NCBI GenBank assembly: GCA_937906455.1
Contig: CALCYT010000050.1
Location: 1-46,854 of the forward strand
Direction: 5' to 3'
Origin: an uncultured Bacteroidales bacterium
Lineage (GTDB): Bacteria; Bacteroidota; Bacteroidia; Bacteroidales; F082
Length of the DNA stretch: 46,854 nucleotides
The notes under the pieces were generated by a model. The model searched no databases. It worked only from the letters and a program-made list of their open reading frames with translations, and was not told the origin of the DNA. A program made the translations under genes and the position numbers. Numbering within the stretch: position 1 is the first letter of the stretch; each line of letters starts with the position of its first letter. This document shows positions 1-8,273 of this stretch, piece after piece.

Positions 1-2235
1 GTAGGTGTTGTATAACGTCCCAAAGAACTTACGGCGCACGTCGTCAACGCCGTCTTCGTCGAATTTCAGGTTGTCCCAAGGCTGCGAGTTGGTCATCATA
101 TACCATCTCACGGCGTCGGCACCGTATTTGGTGATGGCTCCGAAGGGGTCAACGGCATTGCCAAGGCGTTTCGACATCTTGTTGCCGTTCTTGTCGAGCA
201 CCAAGCCATTGGAAATCACGTTCTTATATGCCACGCTGTCGAAGCACATGGTGGCGATGGCGTGCAAGGTGAAGAACCATCCGCGGGTCTGGTCAACGCC
301 CTCGGCGATGAAGTCGGCAGGGAAGGTCTTGTCGTTGAGCTGTCCGGGCTTGCCCATGTAATGAATCTGCGCGTAAGGCATAGCGCCTGAGTCAAACCAC
401 ACGTCTATGAGGTCAGGCTCACGGAACATCTTCTTCCCTGATTTTGAGACCAAGACCACACCGTCGATATATGGTCTGTGCAGGTCGAACTTGGTGTAAT
501 CCTCTGATTTATAAGGATTTTCTGTCATAAATCCCGCCTTGACGGATTTCTCTATCTCGTCTCTCAATTCTGTCACGCTGCCGATGCAAATCTCTTCGTT
601 GCCGTCTTCTGTTCTCCAGATAGGCAATGGCGTGCCCCAATAACGTGAGCGCGAGAGGTTCCAATCGACGAGGTTCTCGAGCCAGTTGCCGAAACGTCCG
701 CTTCCTGTCGCCTCCGGCTTCCAGTTGATGGTCTTGTTAAGCTCTATCATCCTGTCTTTCAACGCTGTAGTCTTGATGAACCAGCTGTCGAGAGGGTAGT
801 AAAGGACGGGTTTGTCGGTACGCCAGCAGTGCGGGTAGTTGTGTGTATGTTTCTCGCTCTTGAAGAGCTTGCCTTGTTCCTTCAGCATGATGACGATTTC
901 GACGTCCAAGGAGATGTCTTTGTCGGTCTTCGTCGGGTCGTAGGCGTTTTTCACGAATTTGCCTGCGTATTTTGCGTATTCCTCGACATCGACATGTGTC
1001 TTAACCCATTCAGGGTCAAGGTCTTCGATGCGGAAGAATTTACCTGTCTTGTCAACCATCGGCTGTGCCTTGCCGTCTTTGTCGAAGAGATGCAGTGGCG
1101 GAATGTTGGTCTGTTTGGCCACGCGGTTATCATCGGCGCCGAAGGTAGGGGCGATATGCACTATGCCGGTGCCGTCTTCAGTGGTGACGTAATCGCCGGG
1201 TATGACGCGGAATCCGTCGCCGTCGGGCTTCACCCAGGGGATAAGCTGCTCGTAATAAATCCCGACGAGGTCTTTGCCCTTGCAGGTGCCGAGCACCTCG
1301 TAAGGCAGTTTCTTGTCGCCTACTTTCCAATCGTCAAACGCGGGTTTCTCCTCTTCTGAAGGGAAGAACGAGGCCATCAAAGGCTTCCCGATGACGATGA
1401 GTGCCGGCTCTCCGTTGGTGGGGTTCACTGTCCTGACGAGGTTGTATTCTATGCCGGGTCCCACCGCCAAGGCTGTGTTCGACGGCAGAGTCCAAGGTGT
1501 GGTGGTCCATGCCACCGCATAAGTTTGGAGTTTGAAGTTTGAAGTTTGGAGTTTGAAGACCTCTTTTAGCTTTTCATTTTCAACTTTTAACTTAAACATC
1601 GCCACGCAGGTGAGGTCTTTCACGTCGCGGTAGCATCCTGGCATGTTCAGCTCATGAGAGCTTAGGCCTGTTCCGGCGGCCGGCGAATATGGCTGGATGG
1701 TATATCCTTTATATAGTAAACCTTTGTTATACAAGTCTTTAAGCAAGAACCACAGCGTCTCTATATATTCGTTGGTGAAGGTGATGTACGGGTCGTTAAG
1801 GTCAACCCAGTAGCCCATCTGACGTGTGAGGTCGTCCCAGCGGTCTTTGTATTTCATCACTTCCTCGCGGCAGGCGCGGTTGTATTCGTCCACACTTATT
1901 TTCTTGCCGATGTCTTCCTTAGTGATGCCGAGTTTTTTCTCAACGCCGAGTTCTACGGGCAGTCCGTGGGTGTCCCATCCGGCCTTGCGGCTCACGTATT
2001 TCCCCTTTAAAGTCTGGAAACGGCAGAAGGTGTCCTTGATGGTGCGTGCCATCATGTGGTGGATGCCCGGCAGGCCGTTGGCAGAGGGCGGTCCCTCGTA
2101 AAAAACGTATGCCGTGCCGTTTTTTGTGTTTTCCAAACTCTTGCCGAAAATGCCGTTGTCTTCCCAAAACTTACGAATCTCATCGGCTATGTTGGTGAGA
2201 TTCAAAAACTTATATTCGCGATATGCGTTCGTCAT
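1..2235 (-). CDS. ileS: Isoleucyl-tRNA synthetase, C-terminal part beyond window
   Basis: Class I aminoacyl-tRNA synthetase that charges tRNA-Ile in the cytoplasm and edits valine. The frame is open for 745 codons from an ATG at 2235 to the left edge, with no stop, so the C-terminal anticodon-binding part lies outside. Seen: the HIGH-type motif in NGLPGIHHM (residues 54-61), the editing-domain signature WTTTPWTLP near residue 243, and KMSKR at about 686-690. Residues about 213-238 are unusual: they are encoded by two back-to-back period-7 repeat arrays and read as a low-complexity K/L/Q/T/N segment just before WTTTPWTLP, so the protein carries an extra loop there. The gene is divergent from the ROK kinase. 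The identity is certain; only the extent of the insertion is inferred. Confidence 0.98.
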   Translation of the reverse strand, partial: MTNAYREYKFLNLTNIADEIRKFWEDNGIFGKSLENTKNGTAYVFYEGPPSANGLPGIHHMMARTIKDTFCRFQTLKGKYVSRKAGWDTHGLPVELGVEKKLGITKEDIGKKISVDEYNRACREEVMKYKDRWDDLTRQMGYWVDLNDPYITFTNEYIETLWFLLKDLYNKGLLYKGYTIQPYSPAAGTGLSSHELNMPGCYRDVKDLTCVAMFKLKVENEKLKEVFKLQTSNFKLQTYAVAWTTTPWTLPSNTALAVGPGIEYNLVRTVNPTNGEPALIVIGKPLMASFFPSEEEKPAFDDWKVGDKKLPYEVLGTCKGKDLVGIYYEQLIPWVKPDGDGFRVIPGDYVTTEDGTGIVHIAPTFGADDNRVAKQTNIPPLHLFDKDGKAQPMVDKTGKFFRIEDLDPEWVKTHVDVEEYAKYAGKFVKNAYDPTKTDKDISLDVEIVIMLKEQGKLFKSEKHTHNYPHCWRTDKPVLYYPLDSWFIKTTALKDRMIELNKTINWKPEATGSGRFGNWLENLVDWNLSRSRYWGTPLPIWRTEDGNEEICIGSVTELRDEIEKSVKAGFMTENPYKSEDYTKFDLHRPYIDGVVLVSKSGKKMFREPDLIDVWFDSGAMPYAQIHYMGKPGQLNDKTFPADFIAEGVDQTRGWFFTLHAIATMCFDSVAYKNVISNGLVLDKNGNKMSKRLGNAVDPFGAITKYGADAVRWYMMTNSQPWDNLKFDEDGVDDVRRKFFGTLYNTY
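1521..1597 (-). repeat. Two period-7 arrays inside ileS
   Basis: On the plus strand 1521-1558 is 5.4 copies of AAGTTTG/GAGTTTG. After four bases, 1563-1597 is five more degenerate 7-mers of the type CTTTTAA/TTTTCAA. The ileS frame stays open through both, so the arrays are translated. The same AAGTTTG/GAGTTTG unit recurs at 3746-3764 and inside rfbD at 15583-15613. Confidence 0.9.
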
Positions 2236-2264
2236 AAAATGAATTTGTTTATCCAAATAATCTG

Positions 2265-2272
2265 CAAAAATA
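2265..2272 (-). promoter_or_regulatory. Putative -7 element of ileS promoter
   Basis: The minus strand reads TATTTTTG, matching the Bacteroidetes TAnnTTTG box, about 30 bases before the ileS ATG. No good TTTG box is seen at the expected upstream distance, so this call is weak. Confidence 0.4.
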
Positions 2273-2314
2273 AAAAAAAGAATTGATTTTGATTTATATT
2301 ATTTAAAGTTTTTT

Positions 2315-2322
2315 TAATTTTG
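2315..2322 (+). promoter_or_regulatory. Putative -7 element of ROK kinase promoter
   Basis: TAATTTTG lies 38 bases before the ATG at 2361. A TTTG sits at 2288-2291, but the spacer is 23, slightly longer than usual. Confidence 0.45.
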
Positions 2323-2360
2323 CGGTGAAATTCATCATTTTGAGATAAAATTTGGCAAAT

Positions 2361-3311
2361 ATGAAATTAAATCATTCTATCGGAATTGATATCGGAGGCA
2401 CGAACACCGATATCGGCATTGTCCGCGCTGACGGAAAAATCATCGACAAGGAAAATCTGCACACCAACGAGTATTACGATGCCGCGTTGTATGTGAAGGA
2501 CATGGCTGACAAGATTCAGTTATTGCTTGGGCGCAACCACGTGGCCGAGATCGACGGCATCGGCATCGGGGCGCCCAACGGCAACACCTACACCGGGAGC
2601 ATCGACAAGGCGCCGAACCTGAACTTTAAAGGTCAGGTGAAGCTTGCCGAGATGATGAGGCAACACATTGACACTAAGGTGGTTGTGTCGAACGATGCCA
2701 ACGCTGCTGCATACGGCGAGATGGTTTACGGCGGTGCCAAAGACCTCGACCATTTCATCACTTTCACGCTTGGGACAGGTGTGGGAAGCGGCATCATCAT
2801 CGACAGGAAGCTTGTCCTTGGCTCGACGAGTACCGCTGGTGAGCTGGGGCATTCCATCATCATCATCAACGGCCGTCAATGCGGATGCGGGAGGAAAGGC
2901 TGTTTGGAGACTTACACCTCGGCGGGAGGCATACGTCGCACCGCTCTTGAGCTGATGGAGCAGAACCCGATGTACGACGGCGTCTTAAAAGAAGTGGCTC
3001 CTGAAAATCTGACTTCTAAGATGGTGGGAGATGCGGCAAACGCTGGCGATTACATTGGCATTCAGACCTTTGAGAATGTGGGTTATCTGCTTGGCATCGC
3101 GATGGCCAACGCGGTGACGTTTTCCGCGCCGCAGGCGATATTCCTCATGGGAGGACCTGTGCACGCCGGCGAGGTGCTGATGAAGCCTCTCCGCAAGTCA
3201 TTCGACGAGCATCTGCTCAATATATATCAAGGTACAGTGGAGATACGTGTGTCGGAACTCGCTGACAACGAGGTGGCCATTTTAGGTGCTGCGGCGTTGT
3301 GCCAATTATAG
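2361..3311 (+). CDS. ROK-family sugar kinase (glucokinase-like)
   Basis: Phosphorylates glucose or a related hexose with ATP in the cytoplasm; the exact sugar is not readable. Seen: the N-terminal phosphate loop GIDIGGTNTDIGIV, a second ATP-binding segment FTLGTGVGSG, and the ROK zinc site made of the His in GELGH followed by CGCGRKGCLE. Length is 316 residues, normal for ROK proteins. The frame also opens at a TTG at 2352, but the ATG at 2361 places the DIGGTN loop at the usual distance from the N-terminus. The last codons overlap by six bases the 3' end of the convergent membrane-protein gene. ROK repressors are a poor alternative because there is no N-terminal helix-turn-helix. Confidence 0.9.
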   Translation: MKLNHSIGIDIGGTNTDIGIVRADGKIIDKENLHTNEYYDAALYVKDMADKIQLLLGRNHVAEIDGIGIGAPNGNTYTGSIDKAPNLNFKGQVKLAEMMRQHIDTKVVVSNDANAAAYGEMVYGGAKDLDHFITFTLGTGVGSGIIIDRKLVLGSTSTAGELGHSIIIINGRQCGCGRKGCLETYTSAGGIRRTALELMEQNPMYDGVLKEVAPENLTSKMVGDAANAGDYIGIQTFENVGYLLGIAMANAVTFSAPQAIFLMGGPVHAGEVLMKPLRKSFDEHLLNIYQGTVEIRVSELADNEVAILGAAALCQL

Positions 3312-3731
3312 ATATTGTATCGGCGAGAACATCAGGCAGCCGAGCAGCGAGAACAGCGTCACCACCACAAGTGACAGGGCGAAGACTTTTTTGTCGTGTC
3401 TGAAGAAGCGTTGTATCACGACGGCCATCACCGGTATAGAGGTGAAAGGCAGCACGAAGACAAACAGCCAGAAAGGATATTTGCGCCGCATCGTCACGAT
3501 GCGGCGTGCCTTTTTAAACTGTTTGGCACCGATGTTTTTCTTGCGGTTTTTGTTGAGCCGACAGGTTATCTCATCGAAAAAGAAATAGAAAAACAAAAAG
3601 CCTATGATGCCTCCCAAGGCAGTGGCTATGAAAGTGACGCCGAACGACAAGCCTTCGGCAAACCCCGCCGCCGGAGCGAACAAGGTCTTCACCGTTGAGG
3701 CTAAAATCACGGATATTATCTTCCAAAACAC
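3306..3731 (-). CDS. Small membrane protein of unknown function
   Basis: 141 residues starting at a GTG codon, since no upstream ATG is in frame. Hydrophobic stretches near residues 3-20, 28-53, 86-107 and 118-137 suggest three or four membrane passes. A basic segment at about 58-84 (RLNKNRKKNIGAKQFKKARR) would face the cytoplasm by the positive-inside rule. I do not recognise the family. The gene converges on and slightly overlaps the ROK kinase. A period-7 repeat and the tRNA-Thr promoter lie upstream on the other side. The open frame and the hydrophobic pattern support a real gene, but the non-ATG start leaves the N-terminus uncertain. Confidence 0.65.
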   Translation of the reverse strand: MFWKIISVILASTVKTLFAPAAGFAEGLSFGVTFIATALGGIIGFLFFYFFFDEITCRLNKNRKKNIGAKQFKKARRIVTMRRKYPFWLFVFVLPFTSIPVMAVVIQRFFRHDKKVFALSLVVVTLFSLLGCLMFSPIQYL

Positions 3732-3745
3732 CTTTTATCAGTTTT

Positions 3746-3764
3746 AAGTTTGGAGTTTGAAGTT
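3746..3764 (+). repeat. Period-7 repeat, 2.7 units
   Basis: AAGTTTG GAGTTTG AAGTT. Same unit as the arrays inside ileS and rfbD; here it is intergenic, between a membrane-protein gene and the tRNA-Thr promoter. Confidence 0.75.
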
Positions 3765-3788
3765 ATAACGAATATTTTTTAAATTCTG

Positions 3789-3818
3789 TTGTATCAAACA
3801 AAAAAAATTGTATTTTTG
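3789..3818 (+). promoter_or_regulatory. tRNA-Thr promoter
   Basis: TTG at 3789-3791, a 19-base spacer, then TATTTTTG at 3811-3818, 13 bases before the mature tRNA. The downstream leader GCACTCGCAAAC is the same as that of tRNA-Asn at 33394-33405. Confidence 0.65.
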
Positions 3819-3831
3819 CACTCGCAAACAA

Positions 3832-3904
<73 letters not shown>

Positions 3905-3909
3905 CTTAT

Positions 3910-5865
3910 TTAATTGATAATCAAAGACTTACCCCCCCCCCGTTTTTGGTCGAGTATCTGATAAATCGAGTTATTGGACTTGAACTCGGGTACGATTATT
4001 TTCATCTGTTTGACGATTTCGAAGTCGTTGCATGACGGCAAAATCTCTAAAAGCTTGCCGATTTCGGCATCCACTTCTTCCTGTGTGTATTCGCGCACCT
4101 TCGCGTGCATAATCTTAGGGTGTTCGGTAGGCATGGTGTTTTCCTTTGTTGCGAGCAGCTCCTCATACAGTTTCTCGCCCGGTCGCAGCCCGGTGATCTC
4201 GATATGAACGTCAGGTACATGCGACAGCTTAATCATCTTGCTTGCCAAGTCGTAAATCTTGACGGGCTTGCCCATGTCGAACACGAAGATGTCGCCGTGG
4301 CTTCCTATAGCGCCTGCCTCAAGCACGAGGCTGCAGGCCTCAGGAATCGTCATGAAGTAACGTATGATGTTGCGGTCGGTGACGGTGAGCGGTCCTCCGT
4401 GTGCTAACTGCTTCTTGAACAACGGGATAACCGAGCCGTTTGAGCCTAAGACATTGCCGAATCGTGTGGTCACGAACTTGGTGTCGCTCTTGCGGCTCTG
4501 TGTGTAAATCTCCGCTATGCGTTTGGTGGCTCCCATCACGTTGGTGGGGTTCACCGCCTTGTCGGTGGAAATCATCACAAACTTCTCGACGCCATATTTT
4601 ATAGACAAATCAGCGATAAGCTTGGTTCCATACACATTGACGAACGCCGCCTCGTAAGGGAAGTTCTCCATCAGCGGGACGTGTTTGTAAGCCGCCGCAT
4701 GATAGATAATCTGTGGCTGGTATTTCTCAAACACCTCCGTCATCTTGTTGATATCCTTGACGTTACCCACGACAAACACTTTCGGCACCGCAATGTGTTT
4801 GTAAGGCTCTTCGTTGTTCAGCTCAAACTGTAAGTCGTACATTGGTGACTCGGCCTGGTCGAACATGATGAGGCATTTGGGGTTATGCTGGAGCACTTGG
4901 CGGCAGATCTCACTGCCGATGGAACCGGCGGCACCTGTCACCATCACCACCTTGCCGTCAAGCTCTTGTCTCACGTTCTCCTTGCCTAATACGATAGGAT
5001 CCCTCTCAAGCAAGTCCTCAATCTTAATATCTTGAATCTGATTGAAATCCAATTGGTTGTTAATCCATGAATCAATAAACGGCACAGATTTGACCGAGAT
5101 GCCGAGGTCGATGATTTTGTTGACCAGCTCATTGCGCTTGTTGATGCCCAAGCTCGGTATCGACAAGATAATCATATCGATATGCTGCTTTTGGATAAAG
5201 TTCTTGTTCAGCACCGTCTCCGGACTGAAAATCCTTACCCCGTTGATTGATTTTCCAATCTTTTTGTGCGAGTCATCGACGAAACAGACGATGTTGTATT
5301 GTGTTGAAGTGTCCTGATACAGAGCGTTTTGCGTGATAGGACCCGCGTCACCGGCACCATAAATCACCACGTTTAGCTTGTTGGGCTGGGGACGCATATA
5401 CTCGTTATAAATACGGCGGATAAACAATCGTCCGAACACCATGAATGTCAAGGCTACCATGCAAATCAGGAAAATGGTCAGATAATTGGGGATGAAAGCG
5501 TTAGCAGCCTTTAAGTTATCATGATTGGTGATGATATACCTCACAATACATAAGCTCATGAAAACACAACCCGTTGTTGTTGAGATCTGCTCGATATCCT
5601 TGAAGCCGGTATATCTGATAATGCCCTTATAAGAGCCCGTACATAAGAATCCTATTATGAATAACAAGAAAACCGAGATTGTTGACTGGAAGTAATAGTT
5701 CAACGCCACTTTATAATAGTCGGGATAATATCCGACCAAAGGCACGAAACATATTGCCATCAAAACCAGAAAAATATCAAAGGCGAGCACGTAAACTCTT
5801 GATATGGCGGAGGTGTTTCGTGAACCGAAGACCATTCTCGCGATTTTTATAAACAACTTTTTCAT
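3910..5865 (-). CDS. CapD/WbpM-type nucleotide-sugar 4,6-dehydratase, membrane-bound
   Basis: Converts a UDP-N-acetylhexosamine, probably UDP-GlcNAc, to its 4-keto-6-deoxy form for surface glycan. 651 residues from the ATG at 5865; the frame also opens at a TTG at 5886, but that is less likely. Four hydrophobic segments fill about residues 12-130. A first Rossmann-like domain follows (VIYGAGDAGP, about 170) and then the catalytic SDR domain with GAAGSIGSE near 317 and NPTNVMGATKR, where Met stands in the Tyr position, as known for the WbpM/FlaA1 family. It lies 25 bases after manC and is the last gene of the minus-strand sugar block. The coding strand carries ten G residues eleven codons before the stop, so slippage would change only the final few residues. 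Confidence 0.92.
   Translation of the reverse strand: MKKLFIKIARMVFGSRNTSAISRVYVLAFDIFLVLMAICFVPLVGYYPDYYKVALNYYFQSTISVFLLFIIGFLCTGSYKGIIRYTGFKDIEQISTTTGCVFMSLCIVRYIITNHDNLKAANAFIPNYLTIFLICMVALTFMVFGRLFIRRIYNEYMRPQPNKLNVVIYGAGDAGPITQNALYQDTSTQYNIVCFVDDSHKKIGKSINGVRIFSPETVLNKNFIQKQHIDMIILSIPSLGINKRNELVNKIIDLGISVKSVPFIDSWINNQLDFNQIQDIKIEDLLERDPIVLGKENVRQELDGKVVMVTGAAGSIGSEICRQVLQHNPKCLIMFDQAESPMYDLQFELNNEEPYKHIAVPKVFVVGNVKDINKMTEVFEKYQPQIIYHAAAYKHVPLMENFPYEAAFVNVYGTKLIADLSIKYGVEKFVMISTDKAVNPTNVMGATKRIAEIYTQSRKSDTKFVTTRFGNVLGSNGSVIPLFKKQLAHGGPLTVTDRNIIRYFMTIPEACSLVLEAGAIGSHGDIFVFDMGKPVKIYDLASKMIKLSHVPDVHIEITGLRPGEKLYEELLATKENTMPTEHPKIMHAKVREYTQEEVDAEIGKLLEILPSCNDFEIVKQMKIIVPEFKSNNSIYQILDQKRGGGKSLIIN
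3932..3941 (-). repeat. G10 homopolymer at the 3' end of the CapD/WbpM gene
   Basis: Ten C on the plus strand, so ten G on the coding strand. With ten, the protein ends after seven more residues; with eight or eleven a TAA follows the tract directly; with nine a TGA comes four codons later. The tract is a candidate slippage site that alters only the C-terminal tail. Confidence 0.75.
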
Positions 5866-5890
5866 AATATGATGATATTTGTTCAAAAAC

Positions 5891-6937
5891 TCATTTTTGC
5901 CATTCTTTTATAAGCTGTTCATCTTGCATCCTGCAGATGAGGAGGCAGTTGTTGTCATCCACAACTATATAATTGTCAAGGCCTTGCACTATCACTTTCT
6001 TTTTTTCGCAGGAGCGCACCATGCAATCTCTGCTGTCAACCATCCGGATGTTTTCGCCTATTATCGCGTTGTTGTCGGCGTCGTAAGGCATGTGAGTGTA
6101 GAGGCTTCCCCATGTGCCTATGTCGCTCCATCCGAAGCTTGCCGGATACACGAACACGTCTTTCGATTTCTCCATCACTGCATAGTCGATGCTGATGTTA
6201 GGGCATGTCGGGAAAAGCTCGTCGATGACGTCCTGTTCGTCGTTTTGATAGAAATGCGGTTCTATTTTGTCAAAGATATCGGATAGATCCGGCACGAGAG
6301 CCGCTATGGTGTTGACCACGGTCTTCACATTCCAGACGAAGATGCCTGCGTTCCAGTAATAACCGCCTTCTGCGAGATAATTCTTAGCTGTCTCGAGGTT
6401 CGGTTTCTCCTTGAAGGCCTCCACTTTTTGAATTTTTTCCTTTGTGTCGGCGTCCACCGCCTTGATGTAGCCGTAGCCTGTCTCGGGGCGTGTGGGCATC
6501 ATGCCAAGCGTCACTATGACGTTGTTATTTTTAGTATATTCGAGCGATTCTTTTATAACTTCTTGAAAATGAGTCACGTCAAGCACAAGATGGTCGGCAG
6601 GCGAGAACACGAGGTTGGCGTCAGGATATTTGGAGTGAATCTTACGGCTCACATATTCGATACAAGGTGCCGTGTTGCGCATACATGGTTCCATAAGAAT
6701 CTGAGTGTCAGGCACTTGCGGGAGCTGTTCCTTCACTATGTCTCTATATTTCCTTGACGTGACAATCCACACATGGTCAGGCTCGATGATGCCGGCGAAA
6801 CGTTCCACAGTGAGCTGAATCATGGTTTTCCCAATGCCCATGACATCGATAAACTGCTTAGGTTTCTCGGGGATGGACATCGGCCAGAAACGCGAGCCGA
6901 CACCGCCCGCCATTATAATAAGGTGATTGTTGCTCAT
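5891..6937 (-). CDS. manC: Mannose-1-phosphate guanylyltransferase
   Basis: Makes GDP-mannose from mannose-1-phosphate and GTP, feeding mannose or fucose into surface glycans. Seen: the nucleotidyltransferase signature IMAGGVGSRFWPMS at residues 8-21, KPKQF shortly after, and FSPADHLV near 110, which carries the metal-binding Asp. At 348 residues it is the single-domain form, without the mannose-6-phosphate isomerase domain that many ManC proteins carry. The ATG at 6937 is preferred over the one at 6952 because the promoter's expected transcription start is near 6957, which would leave almost no leader for the upstream codon. It is followed at 25 bases by the dehydratase gene, and the pair looks like its own transcription unit. 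Confidence 0.93.
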   Translation of the reverse strand: MSNNHLIIMAGGVGSRFWPMSIPEKPKQFIDVMGIGKTMIQLTVERFAGIIEPDHVWIVTSRKYRDIVKEQLPQVPDTQILMEPCMRNTAPCIEYVSRKIHSKYPDANLVFSPADHLVLDVTHFQEVIKESLEYTKNNNVIVTLGMMPTRPETGYGYIKAVDADTKEKIQKVEAFKEKPNLETAKNYLAEGGYYWNAGIFVWNVKTVVNTIAALVPDLSDIFDKIEPHFYQNDEQDVIDELFPTCPNISIDYAVMEKSKDVFVYPASFGWSDIGTWGSLYTHMPYDADNNAIIGENIRMVDSRDCMVRSCEKKKVIVQGLDNYIVVDDNNCLLICRMQDEQLIKEWQK

Positions 6938-6963
6938 GTTTGAATAATTCATATTTCCGGCTG

Positions 6964-6995
6964 CAAAATTAAGTAATTATTATGGAAAAAGCAAA
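6964..6995 (-). promoter_or_regulatory. manC operon promoter
   Basis: The minus strand reads TTTG (6992-6995), a 20-base spacer, then TAATTTTG (6964-6971), an excellent Bacteroidetes consensus. The 17 bases TAATTTTGCAGCCGGAA are identical to the promoter start of tRNA-Gln at 46782-46798. Confidence 0.7.
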
Positions 6996-7007
6996 TTATT
7001 TGTATAA

Positions 7008-8273
7008 TTATAATCGTCCGTCAACGATATTTCTGTCCAAAAATCCTTTCACATCATAGACCACGCCGCCGTCTCTCACTATCGAGCGGATGTCGAGTCC
7101 CAGAAATTCCTTATGTGAGACGGCCAGAATCACCGCATCGAAAGCATTGTCGTTCAAGGTGTTAGTTATTTCGACATCATATTCTTCCTTCACTCTGCCG
7201 GCATCTGCCCAGGGGTCATACACGGTGATGTTGTCGGTGTATTCCCTCAAGGTGTGGTAAATATCGATGACTTTGGTGTTTCTTATGTCGGGGCAGTTTT
7301 CCTTGAAGGTGACACCTAAGATGAGGATTTTCGCGTCTTTCACCATCACGCCTTTTTTGTTCATGAGCCTGATGGTCTGGTTAGCGACATAATTACCCAT
7401 GCTGTCGTTGAGTCGTCGTGCCGCCGACATCACTCTCGGGAAGACGCCGAACACCTCGGCTTTTTCTATGAGATAATACGGGTCAACGCTGATGCAGTGA
7501 CCGCCCACCAAGCCCGGACTCAGCTTTATGAAGTTCCATTTGCTGGATGCCGCCTCGATGACATCGTGTGAGTCGATGTCCATGGCGTTGAAAATCTTCG
7601 CCAGTTCGTTCATGAACGCGATGTTGATGTCACGCTGGGAGTTCTCTATGATTTTCGAGGCCTCCGCCACACGTATCGACGGAGCCTTGTGCGTGCCGTT
7701 GACAAGCACTGAGTTGTACAGGGCATCGACAAAATCGGCCGTTTCAGGTGTCGAGCCTGATGTCACCTTCCTTATTTTCTCCACGGTATGTTCTTTGTCG
7801 CCCGGGTTGATTCTCTCCGGAGAATAGCCAGCGAAGAAATCGACGTTGAACTTCAGTCCGCTGACGTGTTCCACCACGGGTATGCACTCTTCTTCGGTGA
7901 CGCCGGGGTAAACCGTTGATTCATAGATAACGACATCGCCTTTCGATATTACTTTTCCCACCGTCTCCGACGCTCCCCGAAGCGGTTTAAGGTCGGGGTG
8001 GTTGTTGTCATCGACGGGTGTGGGCACTGCCACGATATAAACGTTGCATTCTTTGATGTCGTCGAGGCTTGTCGTGCATTTGAAGCCGTTTTTTATGGCT
8101 TCGCCAAGCAGCTCGTCGTCCACTTCCAAGGTGGCGTCATGGCCTGTCATGAGTGCATCGACACGTTTTTGGCTCATGTCGAAGCCCACGGTGGAGTATT
8201 TCGTCGAAAACAGCCTTGCCAAAGGCAGTCCGACGTAGCCGAGGCCTATTACGCAGATTTTTGTATTATTCAT
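7008..8273 (-). CDS. UDP-N-acetylhexosamine 6-dehydrogenase, TviB/WbpO type
   Basis: NAD-dependent four-electron oxidation of UDP-GlcNAc or UDP-GalNAc to the uronic acid. Seen: the N-terminal NAD fold with GLGYVGLPLA at residues 10-19, VAVPTPVDD near 82-90, YESTVYPGVTEE, and the catalytic cysteine in GGHCISVDPYYL near residue 260; the C-terminal UDP-binding fold includes GVTFKENCPDIRN. The 421-residue length and SPERINPGD favour the TviB/WbpO branch over UDP-glucose or ManNAc dehydrogenases. The start codon overlaps the galE stop by eight bases, so the two are translationally linked. The nearby WbpB and WbpD act on UDP-GlcNAc uronate, so UDP-GlcNAc is the inferred substrate. The exact substrate remains uncertain. 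Confidence 0.9.
   Translation of the reverse strand: MNNTKICVIGLGYVGLPLARLFSTKYSTVGFDMSQKRVDALMTGHDATLEVDDELLGEAIKNGFKCTTSLDDIKECNVYIVAVPTPVDDNNHPDLKPLRGASETVGKVISKGDVVIYESTVYPGVTEEECIPVVEHVSGLKFNVDFFAGYSPERINPGDKEHTVEKIRKVTSGSTPETADFVDALYNSVLVNGTHKAPSIRVAEASKIIENSQRDINIAFMNELAKIFNAMDIDSHDVIEAASSKWNFIKLSPGLVGGHCISVDPYYLIEKAEVFGVFPRVMSAARRLNDSMGNYVANQTIRLMNKKGVMVKDAKILILGVTFKENCPDIRNTKVIDIYHTLREYTDNITVYDPWADAGRVKEEYDVEITNTLNDNAFDAVILAVSHKEFLGLDIRSIVRDGGVVYDVKGFLDRNIVDGRL

Noticed and set aside
829..1359. 176-codon plus-strand frame
   Set aside because: It lies wholly inside ileS on the other strand; the ileS protein has clear family motifs there.
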